A DNA stretch of 64,000 nucleotides from Gp6-AA40 sp035293405 (GTDB taxonomy: Bacteria; Acidobacteriota; Vicinamibacteria; Vicinamibacterales; UBA2999). The DNA lies in NCBI GenBank assembly GCA_035293405.1, contig DATDOE010000093.1, positions 1 to 64,000 of the forward strand. Reading direction: 5' to 3'. Positions 52,801-61,532 of this stretch are shown one piece after another. The first letter of the stretch is position 1. Every line of letters starts with the position of its first letter. The position numbers and the translations under genes are program-made. Under the pieces are notes generated by a model. That model was not told the DNA's origin. It searched no databases and worked only from the letters and a program-made list of their open reading frames with translations.

Positions 52801-52827
52801 ACTTCGCACTTCGCACTTCACACTTCG
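52795..52827. repeat. CACTTCG tandem words
   Basis: cttcacacttcgcacttcgc and cttcacacttcgctc fill the 28-base gap between the two DUF4159 genes and overlap the start of the second. The period is seven bases. Confidence 0.85.
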
Positions 52828-52828
52828 C

Positions 52829-53662
52829 TCAGTGCGTCATCGCATACATCATCGCGTTGACGCCGACGGCGTAGCCCTTGGGCGAGAAGCTGTAGAAGTA
52901 GCGCGGATCCTCACCCTCGCGCTCCCACGCATCGGAGATGTCCGTGTTGTGCGTCATGAGCACCATGATGTTGCCATGACGATCGGAGATGGCGCGGAAA
53001 TGCGGCTCGGCGCTGTCCGAGCCGCGTTCCGAGGTCTCGTACGGATTCCCGCGCCACGACTGGATTGACGGAATCTGCGGCAGCTCCTTGATCTGAAACT
53101 GCGCTTTCCAGATCGCATGCTCGGGCGGAATGTCCCGGATGGGATACTCATCCGGCGGCAGAACCCGAGCGATCTCCGATGCCCACTGGTCCCAGGCGTA
53201 CGAGCCCCAGAAGTCGTCCACCCACAGGAACCCGCCCTTGAGGAGATAGGCGCGCAGCGCCTGCACTTCCCGCTCGCTGAACGTCACCGTGCCGACGTCC
53301 TCCATGTGGAGGTACGGGCACTGGAACAGCGCCTCGTCTGTGAGACGTACCGTGAGGTAGTCGGGACGTCCCTCGGCGCCCTGGCTGACGCGCGTCCTCG
53401 TCAGCTCCGAGAGCCGGATTGAAAAATTCAGATCGGCGTCCGGATAGTCGGTGCCCCACCCCTGACCGCCGGCTTCGCCGCGCGTGCTGGTGTAGATGCC
53501 GCGGCAGAAGTTGAAGCCGTGGCCGAACGTATTTGCAGTGGGAAAACGTGGAGGGTAGCGGCGAAAGCCGCCGCCGAAGCCCTGGAAGCGGCCGAACTGC
53601 GCCGCCGCCGCGCCTGCCATGCAGATGACAAGCGCGACAGCCAGCGCGATCCGGGGCTTCAC
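52829..53662 (-). CDS. DUF4159 protein, first copy
   Basis: 277 residues from GTG 53662, which overlaps the DUF4175 stop by three bases in a 4-base junction. Signal peptide ALAVALVICMAGAAAAQ, then a Gly/Phe/Arg-rich stretch (FGRFQGFGGGFRRYPP). The DUF4159 core shows DYPDADLNFSIRLSELTRTR, ALRAYLLKGGFLWVDDFWGS and a C-terminal VGVNAMMYAMTH. A paralogue follows directly. Frames extending to 54031 are rejected because they overlap the DUF4175 gene in a different frame. Likely periplasmic, function unknown. Confidence 0.86.
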   Translation of the reverse strand: MKPRIALAVALVICMAGAAAAQFGRFQGFGGGFRRYPPRFPTANTFGHGFNFCRGIYTSTRGEAGGQGWGTDYPDADLNFSIRLSELTRTRVSQGAEGRPDYLTVRLTDEALFQCPYLHMEDVGTVTFSEREVQALRAYLLKGGFLWVDDFWGSYAWDQWASEIARVLPPDEYPIRDIPPEHAIWKAQFQIKELPQIPSIQSWRGNPYETSERGSDSAEPHFRAISDRHGNIMVLMTHNTDISDAWEREGEDPRYFYSFSPKGYAVGVNAMMYAMTH

Positions 53663-56600
53663 CGCGGCGACCGTGCGAGCGAGCGGTAGTACTGCTCGAC
53701 GAGCTTGCGGAACTCCTCTGGGACCTCGTCCGACCCGGTCAGCGCGATCGCGTTCTTGCCCGCATCGACCTTGCGCCGCAGACCGAACTCGAACCGTTTG
53801 AGGCCTTCGGCGACAAACGACTGGAGTCGCGCCAGGCCCGCCACGTTCTGATAGACCCGCTCGTCCTCGAGCTGACGCAGCGCGCGGACGATCTCGTCGA
53901 GCTCGCGTGGATCGATGTTCTCTCCGCGCAGCATGTTGCGCAGCGCCTGAGTGTCGTTGCCGTACTGCCGGGCCTCGCCGCGAAGCTGACGGATGTCTTC
54001 CGGAGTCAGACGCACGGGGCCGCCATTCCACCAGCCGCCCCAGTTGGCATCGCCGGTATATGCGCCGCCGCGATCGACGCCGCCGTTGAAGCCGCCGGTT
54101 CGTCCGTCGGCACGCTGGCCATCGCCGCCACGCTGGCCGCCCTGACCATCGCCGCCACCTTGCTGACCCTCGCCCTGGCCTTGCCCCTGGCCTTGCTGAC
54201 CCTCACCCTGACCCTGGCCCTGACCCTGTTGGCCGTCCTTGCCTTGGCCGTCCTTGCCCTGCTGACCCTGACCTTGCTGGCCGTCCTTGCCTTGCTGGCC
54301 GTCCTTGCCCTGCTCGCCGTCCTTGCCCTGCTGACCGCGCGACGCCTGTGCGCGCTCACGGGTCCGCTCCTGCAGCGACTCGGCGCCGCGGGCCAGACGC
54401 TGGGCGCGCTCGAGCGCCTGATCCTTCTTGTCGCCAGGCTGCCCGCCTCCCTGGCCGAGCGCGGCCTGGGCTTCATCGAGCTTCTGCCGCATCTCGTCGA
54501 TGCCCTTCGAGATGTCGCTCTCGGCGGAGTTCGCCTGCTGATTCGTTCCGCGGCTGACGATCGCCTTCGAGTACTTGACCGCATCGCGCAGGCGGTTGTC
54601 ACGAATGGCGCCCGCGGCCTCGGCCATCTTCCGCGATGCCGGCTTCTCTTCGCGGCTCGCCTCGCGCGCCGCGCGATCGAGGTTGCTTTCGAGCTCACCG
54701 AGCTTGGCCTCGAGCTGGTCCTTCTTCTCGTTGATCTGCCGCGCCTGCTGCGCGCGGCCGGTCCCGGCCGACGGCATCTGCTTCACCTGCTCGGCGATCT
54801 CCTGCTGCTCCCGCGCGATTTCGTCGGCATCGCGCTTGGCCTCGGCGATGTCACGCTCGGCGCGCTGGGTCAGCGACCGCTGCAGCTTCTTCTCCGTCTC
54901 TCGCAGACGTTCGAGCGCGGCCTGCGCCTGCGCCGACGCGTTGGCATCGCCACCCGCCGCCGCCCGCCGCATCGCGTCCGCCGCCTCGCGCATCTGTCGC
55001 GCGGATTCCTGCAGCTCCGGCCGCTGCTCTTCACGGGCGAGCCGCTCGAGCCGGCGTGCCGCTTCCTCGACCTGGTCGGCGAGCGCGCGCTGCTGCGCAC
55101 CACTGCTGCCGCCGCCGCCAACCTGCCCTTCGAGCGCGCGCCGCCGCTGCCGCTCCGCTTCCTGCTCCTGCCGGCGCGCCAGCTCCTTCAACTTCTCCAG
55201 CAGCTCATCGATCTCGCGATCGTTGGCCTGCTCCGACGCCTGATTGGCGGTCTCGTAGCGGCTGGCCATCTGGTTCAGCTCCTGCTCGAAGAGCTCGGCC
55301 AGTTCCTGCTGCTGCGCGCCACCACCACCGCCACCACCGCCGCCCTGCTGCTGGCTGACGCTGATCTGCGTTTCGTACTCTTCCTCGGCCTTCTGCAGGA
55401 TCTGCAGCGCCTTGTTCTCCGGCGGCAGCGCCTGATCGGGAGCCACGGCGCTCAACTTGCCTTCGGCCTCCTTCATCGCCGTCACCGCCTGGGGCAGCAT
55501 CTCCGCGATCTTCGCGAACGCCGGGTCCTGCTGGATCAACTGGCTGTTCATGCGAGTGAGCAGCCCCTCGACCTGTTCCCGCAGACGCGACTGCGCCAGG
55601 GACACCACCTTCGAATTCTCGCGGAGCTTGTCCGCGCTGACCTTCTTGCGATCCCGCTGCACGTTGAACGTCGCGGAAATCACCTGCCGCTGCTGCTCGG
55701 ACAGCGCCTCCACCTGGCCGGCGCCACCGCCACCACCGCCGCCGCCACCACCCTGCGACTGGGCCTGACGGAAGTCCTTCTTGAAGGGTCTGATTCGCAG
55801 GAAGTAGAGATCGCTGCTCGTCTGCTTCATGCCGCCGATGCCGTCGTTGTCGGTGGCGCGCGCGTAGTACGAGACCGCGTCACCGGGCTGCACGCCCAGC
55901 TCCTCGAGATAGAACGTGTGCCCGGCCGACACCTCGGGCAGCCGCTTGGTGCCGTTGAACAGCTTCACGACTTTCTCCGCGCCGCCGTTGACGGAGTAGA
56001 CCAGCTCGAGGTCGCGGACGCCGTAGTCGTCCACGGCATTGGCCTCCGCGAACACTTCCTCGATCGGCGAGACGGACGTGTCACGACCCGGACGCGTGAA
56101 GGACACCGTCGGAGCCTGATCGGCGAGCACGTCGATCGTGTACTGCGGCGACGCGATCACCCGCTCACCGTTCGGCGCGTCGAGCTCCACTTTGTAGAAG
56201 CCGTCGGCATCGGTGACAAACGACGCCGTGAGCGTGCCGTCGGGCTGCGGCGCCAGATTGATGAACTGTTTGTCGTTCAGCGAGATCCGCCCGCCCTTGG
56301 TCTTCATCGTCGGGAAAATGTGCAGCCGCACTTCTGCGCCGCGCAGCACCGCGATGTCACCGCCGTCTTCGATCTTCTGTGGCTCGAGGCCCGTATACGC
56401 CGGGAAGTGATACTCGAGATCCAGACGCTGCACGTAGGGCACATCGACCACCTGCAGGTGGTACTCCGCCGACTGCACTCCGTCGGCGATGATCTGGTAG
56501 TCCACCCCGGCCATCACGTCGAAGATCATCCCCTCATAGGTGCCGTTCTCGTTGCGCACGAGCGGCAGCGATTCGAAGGGGCCGCCCGGCGTCCGCCGAA

Positions 56601-57297
56601 CCATGAGTGAAGCGTCCTCGGAGCCGAACCCCAGCAGCTTCGCGGTGATCGTCTGGTCCGCGCCCTTGGGCACCTTGACGTTGCCCGGCGACACGTCGAT
56701 GCGATAGGGCGATGCCGCCTGCACGCTCTCCGAGATCGCCATCAATGCAGACATCGCATGGCGGAGGAACGCGGGACCGACGTACATCGCGAGGAGGGCG
56801 ACGGCGGCGACGGCCGCGAGGGAGACGCCATAACGCCGGAGCGGAGCGCGCTCCACGCGGCGGGAGGCGTCGATGCGGAGGCAGGCATCGATGGCCTGCT
56901 CGACCACACGCTGGACCAGCGCCGCCGACTCCGGCACGTGGCCGGCCTGACTCGTTTCGACGGCGCTCAAGAGCGTCGCCTGCAGCGACGGCTCGTGCTC
57001 CTCGAGATACAGCGCGACCTGCTCATCGCTCACGCGACGACGCAGCGGCCGCAGGAGGAACCAGAAAGCGGAGGCCACGAGCGCCACGACCATCAGCACG
57101 CGCGCCGCGATGATCGACGCGCCGCTGAACCTGGCCCACTGCATCCCGTACGCCGCGATCAGAAACAGCGCGAACCCGATGCCGGCCACCCACAGCGCGC
57201 CGCGCAGCGCCAGCTTCAGTCGCCAGCGCGTCCGTACTTGCGCGATGATGTCGAGAAGGCTGGTCGGCGGGGTCGTGCGGCGCAGATACTCGAGCAT
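53659..57297 (-). CDS. DUF4175 family protein, very large
   Basis: 1212 residues. The N-terminal 170 carry two or three transmembrane helices (LALRGALWVAGIGFALFLIA, ARVLMVVALVASAFWFLLRP, YGVSLAAVAAVALLAMYVG). Then ~190-480 is a series of beta-sandwich domains with Pro/Thr/Gly and DNDGIGG, periplasmic. From ~520 to 960 runs a long Ala/Glu/Arg/Gln coiled coil. At ~990-1100 is a collagen-like QGKDGQQGQG repeat, followed by a 110-residue C-terminal domain. Glycine runs also occur near 525 and 660. The family accompanies MoxR/BatA operons; a scaffolding role at the envelope is inferred. Confidence 0.82.
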   Translation of the reverse strand: MLEYLRRTTPPTSLLDIIAQVRTRWRLKLALRGALWVAGIGFALFLIAAYGMQWARFSGASIIAARVLMVVALVASAFWFLLRPLRRRVSDEQVALYLEEHEPSLQATLLSAVETSQAGHVPESAALVQRVVEQAIDACLRIDASRRVERAPLRRYGVSLAAVAAVALLAMYVGPAFLRHAMSALMAISESVQAASPYRIDVSPGNVKVPKGADQTITAKLLGFGSEDASLMVRRTPGGPFESLPLVRNENGTYEGMIFDVMAGVDYQIIADGVQSAEYHLQVVDVPYVQRLDLEYHFPAYTGLEPQKIEDGGDIAVLRGAEVRLHIFPTMKTKGGRISLNDKQFINLAPQPDGTLTASFVTDADGFYKVELDAPNGERVIASPQYTIDVLADQAPTVSFTRPGRDTSVSPIEEVFAEANAVDDYGVRDLELVYSVNGGAEKVVKLFNGTKRLPEVSAGHTFYLEELGVQPGDAVSYYARATDNDGIGGMKQTSSDLYFLRIRPFKKDFRQAQSQGGGGGGGGGGAGQVEALSEQQRQVISATFNVQRDRKKVSADKLRENSKVVSLAQSRLREQVEGLLTRMNSQLIQQDPAFAKIAEMLPQAVTAMKEAEGKLSAVAPDQALPPENKALQILQKAEEEYETQISVSQQQGGGGGGGGGAQQQELAELFEQELNQMASRYETANQASEQANDREIDELLEKLKELARRQEQEAERQRRRALEGQVGGGGSSGAQQRALADQVEEAARRLERLAREEQRPELQESARQMREAADAMRRAAAGGDANASAQAQAALERLRETEKKLQRSLTQRAERDIAEAKRDADEIAREQQEIAEQVKQMPSAGTGRAQQARQINEKKDQLEAKLGELESNLDRAAREASREEKPASRKMAEAAGAIRDNRLRDAVKYSKAIVSRGTNQQANSAESDISKGIDEMRQKLDEAQAALGQGGGQPGDKKDQALERAQRLARGAESLQERTRERAQASRGQQGKDGEQGKDGQQGKDGQQGQGQQGKDGQGKDGQQGQGQGQGEGQQGQGQGQGEGQQGGGDGQGGQRGGDGQRADGRTGGFNGGVDRGGAYTGDANWGGWWNGGPVRLTPEDIRQLRGEARQYGNDTQALRNMLRGENIDPRELDEIVRALRQLEDERVYQNVAGLARLQSFVAEGLKRFEFGLRRKVDAGKNAIALTGSDEVPEEFRKLVEQYYRSLARSPR
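54150..54340 (-). repeat. Coding minisatellite in DUF4175 gene
   Basis: Repeated ggacggccagcaaggcaag-like units on the minus strand encode GKDGQQGKDGQQGQGQ and GQGQGEGQQGQGQ-type sequence. Likely length-variable between strains. Confidence 0.8.
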
Positions 57298-57311
57298 TGG
57301 GGCCCTCGTTT

Positions 57312-57366
57312 AGTCGATAGCCGGTAGCTTCCAGTCAGAGCTGGCTATAGGCTACCAGCTACTGGC
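57312..57366. repeat. TAGCCGGTAGC-type spacer array with inverted words
   Basis: tagtcgatagccggtagctt faces gctataggctaccagctact, about 80 percent complementary. Located between the BatA-like gene and DUF4175, on the spacer of 78 bases. Confidence 0.75.
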
Positions 57367-57375
57367 TGATCAGAC

Positions 57376-59409
57376 TCAGGTTTTTGCCATGCGGTTGGAC
57401 AGCAGCGTGTCCAGGCCCAGCAGCAGAATCCCGGCACAAAGCAGGTACCACCAGAGCCGTTGATTCTTTTCCCTGGCTTCGGGTGTCAAAGGAACGCCGT
57501 TCGGAGCCGTTCCGTCCCCGCCCGCGGGCCCACCGACGGCCGCGGCCACGATTTCCTTCGGATCCATCGGGGTCAGGTCGGCCTCCGCGGGATCGACATT
57601 GACCGCCACGACCGTCACCGGCAGATTGCCGTCGCCGCGCATCTCGTAGAACCCCTGCTCGGACAACTCCACCACATCCGAGCCTTCGTCTTCGAGGGGG
57701 ACGCGGTGTCCCGACGGCGTCAGCACCACGCGCTGTGAGGAAGCACCGCGAGGCACCGCCCCGATCGACGCGTCCAGCACCTGGCCCACGTTCACAAACG
57801 GCTGCGGCTCGGTGTAGCCGGCCAGATGCCGGACCGCGCGGTGCACGAACGGCAGGAAGATCGGCCGCTGCGGCAAATCACTCCACGACACGTCGAGCGT
57901 TGACGCCCACATGAGCACGCGGCCATTCCCCGTCCGGCGCTCGACCACCGCCGGCGACCCGGCGTCGAATCGCGCCAGCACCTGCCCGGTCTTCGCGAGG
58001 GTGAGGTTGCGATAGCCGTAGACCGGCACTGACGAGAAGTCGCCGCTGCGCGGAGCGCGGAATGGCTCGAAGACCGGATGCGCGTACTCGAGCGAGCCGA
58101 TACGCGCCGCGTCACCGCGTGTCCGATCGACCGGATTGCCAATCGACGCCGGCAGCAGGTCCACGTCCTGCGGCCAGGTTGCGCGCGGACCCGTCGCCAC
58201 GAACAGCCCGCCGCCCTGCTCCACGTAGCGCGACAGCCGCCGCGCCAGGCTGGCGCTGACGTCAACATCGTTGAGGACGACCACCGCGCTCCGGGCAAGG
58301 TCGTCGTCGGTCAGCGTGTCCGTCTGGCGCGAGACGCTCTCGAATCGCGGCGCCTCACCGATCGCCAGCGCGCGTGTGAGATACAACCCCGCATCGGCGT
58401 TCCCGCGGTCGACGATCGTCAACCGCACGGGCGCCGACGGCGACACCACGAAATTGAACGCGTTGTCGATCGCCAACGCATCGTCGGCCAGCCGCACCGT
58501 GCCCCTCAGGTTCTTCCCGCTGATGGTGAACGGATCGAAGGTGACCGACGCGGCGCCCCCGGGTTCCACGGTCAGCGGCTTGTTCGCCACGGGCAGGCCA
58601 CCGACTTCGAGCGCGATCGTGCTGCTCGTCACCGGCCGCTCGGTCCGATTGGTGATCACGGCGGTCACCGCCACGCGCTCCTGATTCGAGAACGTGGAGC
58701 GGGCCATCGACACGCCGGTGACGCTGAGATTGGCCCGATCGGCGGCCCCTTGAATCGGTATCGGGGTGAGCGTCACGCCCTGGGGCAACCGTGCGCCTTC
58801 TTCACCCCGCCATCCTCCGCGCTGGAAGTCGCTGATCAGCACCACTTCACGACGCGGCAAGGGCGATTCGGCCATGATGCTGCCGGCCACTTTCAACGCC
58901 GGCGCAAACCGCGTCGCGGCGGGGCCTGGCTTCGCGGTCGCGATCGACGCCGCAAGACGATCGCGCTCGGCGGTCGATCGAAGCTGGATCTCGGCGCCGG
59001 ATGAAAAGAGCACGATCGATCCGCGGTCCGACGCATTCAGCTTGGCGAACTCGGCGCGCGCGGCGGCCAGCGCACGGTCCCAATGATCGCCGAACCCCAT
59101 GCTGTAGCTGTTGTCGAGAAGGACGACGACTTCGCGGGCGCCGGCGCCCGGCGGACCCGCCACGTCCTCACGCTGCAGCAACGGGCGCGCGAACGCCAGG
59201 ATGATGAGGGCGAGCGCCGTCAGCCGCACCATGAGCAGCAGCCAGTTGTGAATCTTGCGGCGGCGGACGGACTGGTAGGGAATCCGCCGCACGAACATCA
59301 GCGACGGGAAATGGACAATCTGCTTCTTCTCGCGCTGCGTCAGGTGCAGCAGCACGGGGATCGCCAGCCCGGCGAGGGCCACGAAGAACAAGGGCGCTAG
59401 AAAACTCAT
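57376..59409 (-). CDS. BatA-type VWA-domain membrane protein
   Basis: 677 residues. BatA N-terminal signature MSFLAPLFFVALAGLAIPVL then LHLTQREKKQIVHFPSLMFV and RRIPYQSVRRRKIHNWLLL, with TM1 at ~5-22 and TM2 at ~55-75. A VWA domain with MIDAS DNSYS (99-103) follows, then beta domains to ~640 and a C-terminal TM (WWYLLCAGILLLGLDTLLS). Aerotolerance-operon-type proteins of this kind bind MoxR/DUF58 partners; the gene order supports that. The ATG start is 59409. Confidence 0.88.
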   Translation of the reverse strand: MSFLAPLFFVALAGLAIPVLLHLTQREKKQIVHFPSLMFVRRIPYQSVRRRKIHNWLLLMVRLTALALIILAFARPLLQREDVAGPPGAGAREVVVLLDNSYSMGFGDHWDRALAAARAEFAKLNASDRGSIVLFSSGAEIQLRSTAERDRLAASIATAKPGPAATRFAPALKVAGSIMAESPLPRREVVLISDFQRGGWRGEEGARLPQGVTLTPIPIQGAADRANLSVTGVSMARSTFSNQERVAVTAVITNRTERPVTSSTIALEVGGLPVANKPLTVEPGGAASVTFDPFTISGKNLRGTVRLADDALAIDNAFNFVVSPSAPVRLTIVDRGNADAGLYLTRALAIGEAPRFESVSRQTDTLTDDDLARSAVVVLNDVDVSASLARRLSRYVEQGGGLFVATGPRATWPQDVDLLPASIGNPVDRTRGDAARIGSLEYAHPVFEPFRAPRSGDFSSVPVYGYRNLTLAKTGQVLARFDAGSPAVVERRTGNGRVLMWASTLDVSWSDLPQRPIFLPFVHRAVRHLAGYTEPQPFVNVGQVLDASIGAVPRGASSQRVVLTPSGHRVPLEDEGSDVVELSEQGFYEMRGDGNLPVTVVAVNVDPAEADLTPMDPKEIVAAAVGGPAGGDGTAPNGVPLTPEAREKNQRLWWYLLCAGILLLGLDTLLSNRMAKT

Positions 59410-59424
59410 TCAGGTCCCAATTTG

Positions 59425-59554
59425 GGATTCGTGATTAGTGATCTGTGATTCGTTGACGATTGCCGATTCGTGATGGGTGATTCACCAATAAACCACCAAT
59501 CGTCAATCAGCAATCACCAACGAATCGCAATTCGCTAATCACCAATCGCCAATC
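59425..59554. repeat. GATTCGTGATT array facing its complement
   Basis: Left, 59425-59480: gattcgtgattagtgatc, gtgattcgttgacgattg, ccgattcgtgatgggtgatt. Right, 59481-59554: caccaataaaccaccaatcg, caatcagcaatcaccaacg, aatcgcaattcgctaatcac, caatcgccaatc. Complementary words on both sides make a strong cruciform. AT-rich compared with flanks. Confidence 0.88.
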
Positions 59555-59555
59555 T

Positions 59556-60470
59556 TTATCGCACCTTCATCATCTTCGCCCGGCTGCCCAGATACCGGTA
59601 CAACGCATGGTCCAGCGGCTGCGACGTGTTCAGCATCGTGTAGTCGACGCGCACGCCGGCGAAGCTCTTCGTCAGCGCCTCGATGTGCGCGCGCACGAGG
59701 GAGCGATACTCCTCGCGGAACGCCTCCGGCACGACGGGCATCTGCTCGCCGCTCTCCAGATCCTCGAAGGGCTGCGCGTCGGTGAAGCCGAACTCCAGCT
59801 CCGACGGATCGAGGACGTGAAACACGATCAGATCATTGCCGCGGAACCGGAGCGGCGACACCGCATCCAGGATCGCCTCCGGGTCCTCATAGAAGTCCGA
59901 GATGACCACGAGGACGCCGCGGCGGCCGAAGTGCTCCGCCAGTTTGTGGAGCGGGCCCTTCAGGTTCCCCGGCCGGCCGGGCTTCAACCGGTCCAGCACG
60001 TGCAGCACGGTCTCCATGTGCTTCGCAGACGGCGGCACATGCTCGACCACCGCATCGTCGAAGGCGACGAAGCCGACGCGGTCCCGCTGGTGATGCACGA
60101 GGTTGGTGAGACACGCGGTCAGGATGCGGGCGTACTCGAACTTGGTGATGCCGCGGCTGCCGTAGTCCATCGACTTCGACACGTCCATCAGCACCGAGAA
60201 GTTCATGTTCGTCTCGGCCTCGTACTCCTTGATGTAGTAGCGGTCGGTGCGCGCCCACAGCTTCCAGTCCATGCGACGGATATCGTCGCCTGGCACGTAG
60301 CCGCGGTGCTCCGCGAAGTCGACCGAGGCGCCGAAGTACGGCGCCTTGTGCAGCCCGTTGATGAAACCGTCCGCGACGGCGCGCGAGACGAGCTCCAGGT
60401 TCCCGATGCGCGCGAGCACAACGGGATCCATGAACCGCGCGCCGGGGATCGCGTGGACTTCGACGGCCAT
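59556..60470 (-). CDS. DUF58 domain protein
   Basis: 304 residues from ATG 60470, which overlaps the MoxR stop by one base (TGATG). DUF58 core PGDDIRRMDWKLWARTDRYY then IKEYEAETNMNFSVLMDVSK, a VWA-like fold with MIDAS-type DVSKS at about 96-100. Later motifs are VLVVISDFYEDPEAI and FHVLDPSELEF. Soluble and without TM, so a cytoplasmic partner of MoxR, as in the common MoxR-DUF58-BatA module. Longer frames to 60707 overlap MoxR in another frame and are rejected. Confidence 0.9.
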   Translation of the reverse strand: MAVEVHAIPGARFMDPVVLARIGNLELVSRAVADGFINGLHKAPYFGASVDFAEHRGYVPGDDIRRMDWKLWARTDRYYIKEYEAETNMNFSVLMDVSKSMDYGSRGITKFEYARILTACLTNLVHHQRDRVGFVAFDDAVVEHVPPSAKHMETVLHVLDRLKPGRPGNLKGPLHKLAEHFGRRGVLVVISDFYEDPEAILDAVSPLRFRGNDLIVFHVLDPSELEFGFTDAQPFEDLESGEQMPVVPEAFREEYRSLVRAHIEALTKSFAGVRVDYTMLNTSQPLDHALYRYLGSRAKMMKVR

Positions 60471-61510
60471 CACATCCCCGAGCGTGGAAGGGGAACCGAC
60501 TCGAGCAGACGATCGACGATGGCGTCGGTCGTCACGCCTTCGGACTGGGCGTGGAAGTTGGTGATGATGCGGTGCCGCAGGACCGGGTGCACCAGCGCCC
60601 GGATGTCCTCGAAGCTCACGTGATAACGCCCGTTGGTCAGCGCGCGGGCCTTGCCGCCGAGCACGAGGTACTGCGCGGCGCGCACGCTGGCGCCGAACGC
60701 CACCCACTTCTGGATGTAGTCCTTGGCGTCGGGGTTGTTCTTGGCTCGGGTCGCGCGCACGATGTCGAGGGCGTGACGCATGACCGGTTCGGCGACGGGC
60801 ACGCGGCGCACGAGCCGCTGAAACGCGACCAGATCCTCGCCCGTGACCGGCCGTTCGAGCTGGGGATTCTGAATGGCGGTCGTGGTCCGCACGACGCCAA
60901 GCTCCTCGTCGTACGGCGGGTGTTCGATGATGATGTGGTACATGAAGCGATCGAGCTGGGCTTCAGGCAGCGGGTACGTACCTTCCAGCTCGATTGGGTT
61001 CTGCGTCGCGAAGACGTAGAACGGCTCCGCCAGCTGGTAGGTCTTGCCCTGAACGGTGACGCGGTGCTCCTGCATCGCCTCGAGCAGCGCCGACTGCGTC
61101 TTGGGAGGGGTGCGGTTGATTTCGTCCGCGAGCACGATGTTCGCGAAAATCGGCCCGGGCGCGAACACCATCTGCCGCCGTCCGGTCGTCGCGTCCTCCT
61201 GCACCAGGTCCGTCCCCGTGATGTCGGACGGCATCAGGTCGGGCGTGAACTGGATGCGCGAGAACTTCAGTTCCAGCACCCGCGCCATCGTATGGATCAG
61301 CAGGGTCTTGGCCAGGCCGGGCGCGCCGACGATCAGGCTGTTGCCGCCGACGAACAGCGTGTTCAGCACCTGCGAGATGACCTCGTCCTGACCGACGATG
61401 ATCTTCTTCAGCTCGGTGACGATCTTCCCGCGGCCCGCATTCATGCGATCCGCAAGCGCGATGTCGTCGGATGCCAAGTCGACTACCTGATCACTCACCA
61501 TCGGGTTCAT
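60470..61510 (-). CDS. MoxR family AAA+ ATPase
   Basis: 346 residues. MoxR-type AAA_3 ATPase with Walker A GAPGLAKT (62-69), Walker B LADEINR (127-133), sensor 1 FATQNPIELEGTYPLPEAQL, and the Arg-finger region DRFMYHII. These chaperone-like ATPases act with VWA proteins in assembly or stress response. Starts at ATG 61510; it is 22 bases from the upstream gene. Partner genes of the operon are DUF58 and BatA. Confidence 0.95.
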   Translation of the reverse strand: MNPMVSDQVVDLASDDIALADRMNAGRGKIVTELKKIIVGQDEVISQVLNTLFVGGNSLIVGAPGLAKTLLIHTMARVLELKFSRIQFTPDLMPSDITGTDLVQEDATTGRRQMVFAPGPIFANIVLADEINRTPPKTQSALLEAMQEHRVTVQGKTYQLAEPFYVFATQNPIELEGTYPLPEAQLDRFMYHIIIEHPPYDEELGVVRTTTAIQNPQLERPVTGEDLVAFQRLVRRVPVAEPVMRHALDIVRATRAKNNPDAKDYIQKWVAFGASVRAAQYLVLGGKARALTNGRYHVSFEDIRALVHPVLRHRIITNFHAQSEGVTTDAIVDRLLESVPLPRSGM

Positions 61511-61532
61511 CTAATCCTCCAAACGGGGTCAT

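Noticed and set aside
54160..56610. 816-residue open frame on the plus strand opposite the DUF4175 gene
   Set aside because: Leu/Arg/His-rich composition typical of an antisense shadow in GC-rich DNA. The minus-strand frame has clear family motifs, membrane helices and coiled coil.
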